Positions 7,026 through 11,224 of a stretch of 11,224 nucleotides of DNA are shown here, piece after piece. The position numbers and the translations under genes were made by a program. The notes beneath the pieces are model-generated. The model did no database searches and was not told the origin of the DNA. It saw nothing but the letters and a program-made list of their open reading frames with translations. Source of the stretch: JAYTQG01 sp043746815 (GTDB taxonomy: Bacteria > Actinomycetota > Thermoleophilia > Miltoncostaeales > Miltoncostaeaceae); the NCBI GenBank assembly GCA_043746815.1, contig JAYTQG010000064.1, forward strand, positions 1-11,224, given 5' to 3'. Position 1 is the first letter of the stretch. Each line of letters starts with the position of its first letter.

Positions 7026-9146
7026 TTATTCCGGGTCGAGCACGGGTCCCATATGGGGGTGGTCCGGATTTAACCTGAGGGCCCGGTGTTGTATGCCATC
7101 TCGCCAGGTGACGAGAACGCCATCAGCGTCGCTGACAAACTGCAATCCGGGATCTGGCCAAGTGGACGTCCACGTGGAAGATGTCCAGATGAGGCTAACG
7201 CCAATCATGGTCCCGACGCCAGTCATCCGGTTCCCAACCAACCATGAGGGTCGCCGCGCCTCCAGCCGGTCGGACCACCAGCCGAGTGCCGTTGCCTCGT
7301 CCCCGCGGATCTGGAAGGGCTGGTCGGTGCCGGTGGTGCGCGAGACGATCGTGAGTCGCGGGTGGCCATCCAACGAGAATCGGTGCGGTTCGCCGTCCGC
7401 AAGCTCGAGATCTGGATGAACCGGCCACGAAACCGTGTACTCGTGTGCCGCGGTCGCGGTGAAGCGGTCGACAACGACCAGCGGACCGCCCGGTACCAGC
7501 ACCACTTGCCGTTGGTGATCGACCGGATCGGCGAGCCTTCGGTATCCAGGATGGCTGGCCGCGGCGTACCCGACCGCAAGGTCACTGGCCAAGAGGGTCG
7601 CGTCAGCGTGATCGGTCCACAAGAACGGCCCGCCCATGACGGACTGGTCCACCCCGTCGACGGCGACCGTCGCATGGGCTCGCGTCCCCCGGTGGGCGGT
7701 CCGCCAGTCGGGATGGCCGTAGTAGCTCCCGGTTCCAGGGTCGCCGATCAGGTCAATGCCGCCCTCGGCCAAGGTCACCGAGAGTGCGTCTGCGTGTCCG
7801 TGGGCGGCAATTGAACGGTAGCCGAGCGGCGCTGCGTCGAAGATCACACGCCGGGGTCCATCGCGAAGAACAACGAGCCCGCCGCCCGGGGCAAGGAACG
7901 ACCCTGGGGTTTCGTGATGGGCGCCTGGCAGTTCCGCGATACCGATCAACCAATCGGCCGTCAGATCGAGACAGCCAACGCCAGTTGCGACACCGTTCCC
8001 GGTGAGTGCCGCGACGGCAGCGATGTGCCCACGCGGGTTGCGGAGCACATCACCTCCCAGGCGGAGCGCGAATCCCTCGTCGTCGTCGCCGTAGCGCGGA
8101 GGCGGGTTGCCATCACCGATCATCTGGGCGATAAACGTTGCGCCGCGTTCAAGCGCAGCCAACATGGCGCCGGGCGGCCGTTCCCCTCGCAAGGTGACAA
8201 GCGCGACGGGAACGAGGAGAAGCTCGGCGGCGAAGATCTGGTAGGCAAAGGCCTGCTCGACGCTCATCCCATCGGGATGAATCTGCCGGGTCGCCTCCAC
8301 CGACAACGCGGCCAAGGCGCGACGCTCCAGCTCCGGCCCATCTGTCAACTCGGGAAGCATCATCGCCGCGACGACGCAGCCAGCCAGCTCACCGATCAGA
8401 TGGTTGTTCGCCGATGAGTGCAGCGAACGTTCCTGCCAAGCCCGTCGCGCGCACTCGGCCAGAAGCTCGGCATAGGACCGAAAACGATCGAGGGTGAATC
8501 CCGGCGCGTTCGCAAGTCCCTGCATCGCGGCACCGACTGCGATTGCCCGCATCCCGGCTTCGAAGCCGCCCTTCCAACCGACGCCCATCCCGGGAGGGTT
8601 CGCAGTGATGTAGCCATCCAGTTGCTCGAGGGCCTCGTCGGCGAAGCGCTGGTCCCCGGTCAGCCTCCAGGCGCTCGCGAGGAGTGGCAACTGTTGAAGA
8701 CGGTGCAGCTCCCAAATCCATTTCGGGTCCGGCGGCGCGGTGCGGGTGTCAACACGATTGGCGGGAACCTCAGGCCACTGGGTTCCGCTTGGCGCGTCGC
8801 GGTGCCAATCAATCGGCGAGCCGAGAAATGCCTCGGGGTAGGCGAAGAAGGTTGCCCGGTGATCCAACCACCGTTCCGCCAGTTCCAGCAGTGCAGGAAT
8901 CTCGGCCGCGTGGCGCGTGGCCATCGCCGCGGTATCGCGATCGTGGAACAGATTGGGACGCCCCGTGCCTTCCTTGAAGGCCGTGTAGATCGTTTCCCAT
9001 GGAGTCTCGGCCGCGAGCCTGGGCCAACGCGGTGCCGCGATCGGCCCGGCCTTTGTACGGGCAGCGCGCCCCACGCGCAGGCCCAGTTCACTCACCCCCA
9101 TTGCACGAAGGCGGCGCGCGTACCACCCCAAACGTCCTAGCGGCAC
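7026..9146 (-). CDS. Heparinase II/III-like protein (polysaccharide lyase fold)
   Basis: A 706-residue protein with the two-domain layout of heparinase II/III and related alginate lyases. The helical toroid domain (about 80-400) has GVGWKGGFEAGMRA (188-201), SANNHLIGELAG (245-256) and IHPDGMSVEQAFAYQ (289-303). The beta-sandwich domain (about 415-700) has HGHADALSV (449-457), GDPGTGSYYG (468-477) and RGTRAHATVAVDG (486-498). By analogy, Asn248/His249, Tyr302 and His451 would form the lyase site that cleaves next to a uronic acid. Proteins of this kind often accompany asnB and glycosyltransferases in exopolysaccharide loci. The N-terminus (PLGRLGWYARRLRAMG) is basic, with no hydrophobic core, so there is no evident export signal, which is odd for a polymer-degrading enzyme. 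GTG 9146 has AAGGA six bases upstream and heads the leftward operon. It may trim, quality-control or edit the glycan; activity is unproven. Confidence 0.87.
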   Translation of the reverse strand: MPLGRLGWYARRLRAMGVSELGLRVGRAARTKAGPIAAPRWPRLAAETPWETIYTAFKEGTGRPNLFHDRDTAAMATRHAAEIPALLELAERWLDHRATFFAYPEAFLGSPIDWHRDAPSGTQWPEVPANRVDTRTAPPDPKWIWELHRLQQLPLLASAWRLTGDQRFADEALEQLDGYITANPPGMGVGWKGGFEAGMRAIAVGAAMQGLANAPGFTLDRFRSYAELLAECARRAWQERSLHSSANNHLIGELAGCVVAAMMLPELTDGPELERRALAALSVEATRQIHPDGMSVEQAFAYQIFAAELLLVPVALVTLRGERPPGAMLAALERGATFIAQMIGDGNPPPRYGDDDEGFALRLGGDVLRNPRGHIAAVAALTGNGVATGVGCLDLTADWLIGIAELPGAHHETPGSFLAPGGGLVVLRDGPRRVIFDAAPLGYRSIAAHGHADALSVTLAEGGIDLIGDPGTGSYYGHPDWRTAHRGTRAHATVAVDGVDQSVMGGPFLWTDHADATLLASDLAVGYAAASHPGYRRLADPVDHQRQVVLVPGGPLVVVDRFTATAAHEYTVSWPVHPDLELADGEPHRFSLDGHPRLTIVSRTTGTDQPFQIRGDEATALGWWSDRLEARRPSWLVGNRMTGVGTMIGVSLIWTSSTWTSTWPDPGLQFVSDADGVLVTWRDGIQHRALRLNPDHPHMGPVLDPE

Positions 9147-9152
9147 ATCAAA

Positions 9153-9157
9153 TCCTT
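9153..9157 (-). promoter_or_regulatory. Ribosome binding site AAGGA of the heparinase-like gene
   Basis: On the minus strand AAGGA lies six bases before GTG 9146, supporting that start over the internal ATG at 9101. It falls in the 44-bp divergent gap and overlaps the proposed -35 element of asnB on the other strand. The promoter of the leftward operon therefore probably lies further up, inside the start of asnB. I could not identify it with confidence. Confidence 0.6.
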
Positions 9158-9183
9158 GGGTCGGGTCGGTGGTTGGCTACGCT
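9156..9183 (+). promoter_or_regulatory. Candidate promoter for asnB, leaderless start
   Basis: A -35-like TTGGGT (9156-9161), a 16-base spacer and a -10-like TACGCT (9178-9183) fit a sigma-70-type promoter of the TAnnnT kind. The expected transcription start, about seven bases after the -10, is at 9190-9191. That coincides with the GTG start of asnB at 9191. There is no purine-rich ribosome binding site before that GTG. Both facts suggest a leaderless mRNA, a common mode in several high-GC phyla. This is inference from spacing and motif only. Confidence 0.4.
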
Positions 9184-9190
9184 GCCTGGC

Positions 9191-11074
9191 GTGTGCGGAA
9201 TCTGCGGAGTTCACGGGCAGCACGATAGTCGGATCGGCGACGGGGAAACCCGAGCAATGATGGACACCATCATCCACCGAGGACCCGACTCGTCGGGTCT
9301 GATGGCCCGCGAGGGAATGGCGTTCGGGATGCGACGACTGTCGATCATCGACCTCTCGGGCGGTGATCAGCCTATCCAGAATGAGGATGGGTCCGTCATC
9401 GTCGTCTTTAACGGCGAGATCTACAACTTCCGTCAGCTGCGCTCCGAGTTGGAGGCCGCCGGACACACGTTCCACACCAAGAGCGACACCGAGGTGATCG
9501 TTCACGGCTACGAGCAATGGGGCGACGAGCTTCCAAACCACCTCGGTGGAATGTTCGCCTTCTCGCTCTGGGATGCCAGACGCGAGCGCCTGCTCGTCGC
9601 GCGGGACCGGTTCGGCAAGAAGCCGCTCTACTACAGCCAGGCGGGCGGGGTGCTCCGCTTCGCGAGCGAGATCAAGGCGCTACTCGCCGCTGGAGTTCCG
9701 TCCGAGATCGACGAGGCTGGCCTGGCCGCCTACCTTGAACTCCGCTACGTCCCGGCGCCCGCGACCATGTTTCGTGACGTCCGCCAGCTCCTTCCCGGGC
9801 ACCTCATGGTGGCCGACGCGTCAGGAGTGCGCATCGACAGGTGGTGGCGCCTGGTCTACGGACCGAAGCTCGACGTCACACTCGACCAGGCCGCCTCAAC
9901 GGTCGAAACCCTGCTGCGCCAGGCGGTGGAGGCACGCCTCATCAGCGAGGTGCCGCTGGGATGCTTCCTCTCCGGCGGCCTTGATTCCAGCACGATCCTC
10001 GCGGTGATGAGTGAACTGCGCGACGAGCCCGTCTCAACGTTTTCGGTTGGCTTCACGGGCGCCGGACTGCCGGATGAGCTTCCCTACGCGCGCGTCGCGG
10101 CAGAGGCGTTCGGCGCACGACACCACGAGGTCACCCTCGACGCGCAGGGCTTCCTGGATCTCCTCCCCACTGCGATCTGGCACCGCGACGAACCGCTTGC
10201 CGAGCCATCTGAAGTGCCACTCCTGACGCTCTCGCGCCTCGCCCGCGAGTCGGTCACTGTCGTGCTCTCTGGCGAGGGTGGCGACGAGATCTTCGGCGGG
10301 TACCCGAAATACCGCGCGGATCGCGTGTTCAGCAAGATTGCGGCCATCGGTGGCCCGGTGTTTCGCCACCCCAAGTACGCTCAGCTGGTCGAGTCGCTGC
10401 CGAAGCTCTCACGTCAGCAGCGCCTGGCGCTCAGCATTCTCAGCCGCACCAGCCGAGAGGCCCGTTGGCCAACCTGGTTCGGCGCCGACCCGTCAACCGG
10501 ACTGGCCAGAAATGGCGACGGCGCCCTGGTCGAACGGATGCGCTCGCTGCCGCCGGGACTCGCGCCACTTGATGCAATGCTTGCCCTGGACGTGGAGTCG
10601 TACCTTGCGGACAACCTTCTCATCCGTGGCGACAAGATGACCATGGCGGCCTCCATTGAGGCCAGGATGCCGCTGCTGGATCACACCCTCGCCGAATACG
10701 TCGCGCGCCTCCCGCCAAACCTCAAGACCACGATGCGCACGACGAAAATCGTGATGCGCAAGGTCGCCGAGGGCCGCCTTCCGCAATCGCTTCTCGAACG
10801 ACCAAAAGTGGGCTTCGCCGTACCCGTCGCCGCATGGATGCGCGGCTGGTTGGGTGGAGCGACCCACGAGCTGATCCTCGGAGAACGCGCCACGGCGCGC
10901 GGCCTTGTTGACCAGGGCATGGCCCGTGACCTCCTCGACCGTCACCGTGGCGGCGGACTCGACGCTGGCAAAGAGCTCTGGAGTCTCGTAAACCTTGAGA
11001 TCTGGGCCCGGACGTTCCTGGACGGCGAGGCGACAAACGACGTGCAGGCGTCGCTTCGCGCGTTGGCAACCTAG
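9191..11074 (+). CDS. asnB: Glutamine-hydrolysing asparagine synthase family amidotransferase
   Basis: A 627-residue two-domain enzyme. The N-terminal Ntn glutaminase has its nucleophile Cys2 (MCGICG), then HRGPDSSG (29-36), FNGEIYN (73-79) and SDTE (98-101); it releases ammonia from glutamine. The C-terminal synthetase has the ATP-pyrophosphatase loop SGGLDSS (261-267) and LSGEGGDEIFGGYPKY (359-374); it activates a carboxylate as an acyl-adenylate. The standard reaction turns aspartate into asparagine. Homologues in surface-glycan loci may instead amidate a sugar uronic acid, which would fit the AlgD-like dehydrogenase nearby. GTG 9191 must be the start because the cysteine has to become N-terminal after methionine removal; the frame is open further upstream but only as antisense to the heparinase-like gene. 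It diverges from the leftward operon across 44 bp. Its length is close to Bacillus AsnB. All key motifs are intact; the physiological substrate is uncertain. Confidence 0.92.
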   Translation: MCGICGVHGQHDSRIGDGETRAMMDTIIHRGPDSSGLMAREGMAFGMRRLSIIDLSGGDQPIQNEDGSVIVVFNGEIYNFRQLRSELEAAGHTFHTKSDTEVIVHGYEQWGDELPNHLGGMFAFSLWDARRERLLVARDRFGKKPLYYSQAGGVLRFASEIKALLAAGVPSEIDEAGLAAYLELRYVPAPATMFRDVRQLLPGHLMVADASGVRIDRWWRLVYGPKLDVTLDQAASTVETLLRQAVEARLISEVPLGCFLSGGLDSSTILAVMSELRDEPVSTFSVGFTGAGLPDELPYARVAAEAFGARHHEVTLDAQGFLDLLPTAIWHRDEPLAEPSEVPLLTLSRLARESVTVVLSGEGGDEIFGGYPKYRADRVFSKIAAIGGPVFRHPKYAQLVESLPKLSRQQRLALSILSRTSREARWPTWFGADPSTGLARNGDGALVERMRSLPPGLAPLDAMLALDVESYLADNLLIRGDKMTMAASIEARMPLLDHTLAEYVARLPPNLKTTMRTTKIVMRKVAEGRLPQSLLERPKVGFAVPVAAWMRGWLGGATHELILGERATARGLVDQGMARDLLDRHRGGGLDAGKELWSLVNLEIWARTFLDGEATNDVQASLRALAT

Positions 11075-11096
11075 ACCCGGCCAGCTCCAGGCCAAA

Positions 11097-11184
11097 GGCG
11101 TTCGCGCCGACACATGAACTAAGGCGCGGCGGGGAAGCCGTGCTCCCACCTCAGGGAAGGGGTGGGTACTCGAAGGGAATCGGG
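11097..11184 (+). promoter_or_regulatory. Tandem hairpins in the leader of the downstream gene
   Basis: Four consecutive stem-loops can be drawn between asnB and the next gene. (a) GGCG/CGCC closing TTCG, 11097-11108. (b) GGCGCGGC/GCCGTGCT with loop GGGGAA, 11123-11144; eight pairs, two of them G-T. (c) CCCACC/GGTGGG with a ten-base loop containing AGGGAA, 11145-11166. (d) CTCGA/TCGGG with loop AGGGAA, 11169-11184. Hairpins b and c abut directly. The 3' arm of d covers the first bases of the GGGAG ribosome binding site. No run of T follows any stem, so classic intrinsic termination is unlikely. Possible roles are a structured 5' leader that controls translation, or chance folding in GC-rich DNA. 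No known riboswitch consensus was recognised. Confidence 0.3.
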
Positions 11185-11188
11185 AGAG
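11182..11188 (+). promoter_or_regulatory. Ribosome binding site GGGAGAG of the last gene
   Basis: GGGAGAG, with core GGAG at 11183-11186, lies five bases before ATG 11192. It is the strongest Shine-Dalgarno match on the plus strand in this window and supports a real start at 11192. Its first three Gs can pair within the small hairpin at 11169-11184. Confidence 0.65.
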
Positions 11189-11191
11189 TTC

Positions 11192-11224
11192 ATGCGCTCG
11201 TTGCGCCGCGCGCTGCGGTGCGGC
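11192..11224 (+). CDS. Start of a rightward gene, partial, unknown
   Basis: Eleven codons from ATG 11192 run off the right edge (MRSLRRALRCG). The evidence is a good ribosome binding site at the right distance and position after a gap downstream of asnB. The peptide has four arginines among its first eleven residues. This could be the basic n-region of a signal peptide or of an N-terminal membrane anchor, but no hydrophobic core is visible yet. Function cannot be assigned. It lies 117 bases after asnB on the same strand, so it may be read with asnB or from its own promoter; I found no convincing promoter in the gap. Confidence 0.55.
   Translation, partial: MRSLRRALRCG

Noticed and set aside
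8999..9190. An in-frame upstream extension of asnB by 64 codons
   Set aside because: It overlaps the start of the heparinase-like gene on the other strand, and it would bury the cysteine that must be residue 2 of the mature glutaminase domain.
11079..11093. GGCC-loop-GGCC hairpin just after asnB
   Set aside because: It has only four pairs with a seven-base loop and no T-run; it is expected by chance in this base composition.
11120..11145. Cobalamin or cyclic di-AMP riboswitch, suggested by GGGGAAGCCG
   Set aside because: The other conserved blocks of those classes are missing, such as the cobalamin box GCCACTG and the second and third ydaO core segments. The leader is also too short.
11097..11170. 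Intrinsic terminator after asnB
   Set aside because: Several stems can form but none is followed by a T-run.

Overview
The window is an 11.2 kb piece of a bacterial cell-surface polysaccharide (exopolysaccharide, capsule or O-antigen type) locus. The DNA is GC-rich, and many genes start with GTG. Genes are packed with overlaps or gaps of only a few bases. One gene (asnB) appears to be read from a leaderless promoter. This style fits high-GC groups such as Chloroflexota or Actinomycetota. That placement is a guess from style, since no rRNA or marker gene is present. I see no transposase, integrase, tRNA, rRNA or CRISPR array.

Layout. Positions 1-785 (+) hold the end of a glucose-1-phosphate cytidylyltransferase gene (rfbF), overlapping a PIG-L family deacetylase by four bases. 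This is the tail of a rightward operon. Positions 9146-782 (-) are one leftward operon of six genes. In order of transcription these are a heparinase II/III-like protein, a GT4-type glycosyltransferase, an AlgD-like nucleotide-sugar dehydrogenase, an RmlC-like sugar epimerase, a double-module family 2 glycosyltransferase and a single-module family 2 glycosyltransferase. The rightward and leftward operons converge and share four bases at 782-785. Positions 9191-11074 (+) carry asnB, divergent from the leftward operon across only 44 bp. Positions 11075-11191 are a hairpin-rich intergenic stretch leading into a gene that begins at 11192 and runs off the window.

How the genes may work together. 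The dehydrogenase would make an activated hexuronic acid, probably GDP-mannuronate. The epimerase and the cytidylyltransferase contribute deoxy-sugar precursors. One GT4-type and three family 2 glycosyltransferase modules would assemble a repeat unit. The PIG-L protein may N-deacetylate an acetamido sugar. The heparinase-like protein has a polysaccharide lyase fold suited to uronic acid polymers. The AsnB-type amidotransferase could make asparagine, or could amidate a uronic acid of the glycan. Flippase, polymerase and export genes are not in the window, so the locus continues beyond both ends or elsewhere.

Most features are familiar families. The points most worth a second look are the run of three homologous GT2 modules in which the last is separated only by one in-frame UAA, the joint presence of an AlgD-like dehydrogenase, a lyase-fold protein and an AsnB, and the leader before the last gene, whose hairpins carry GGGAA loops and partly cover the ribosome binding site.
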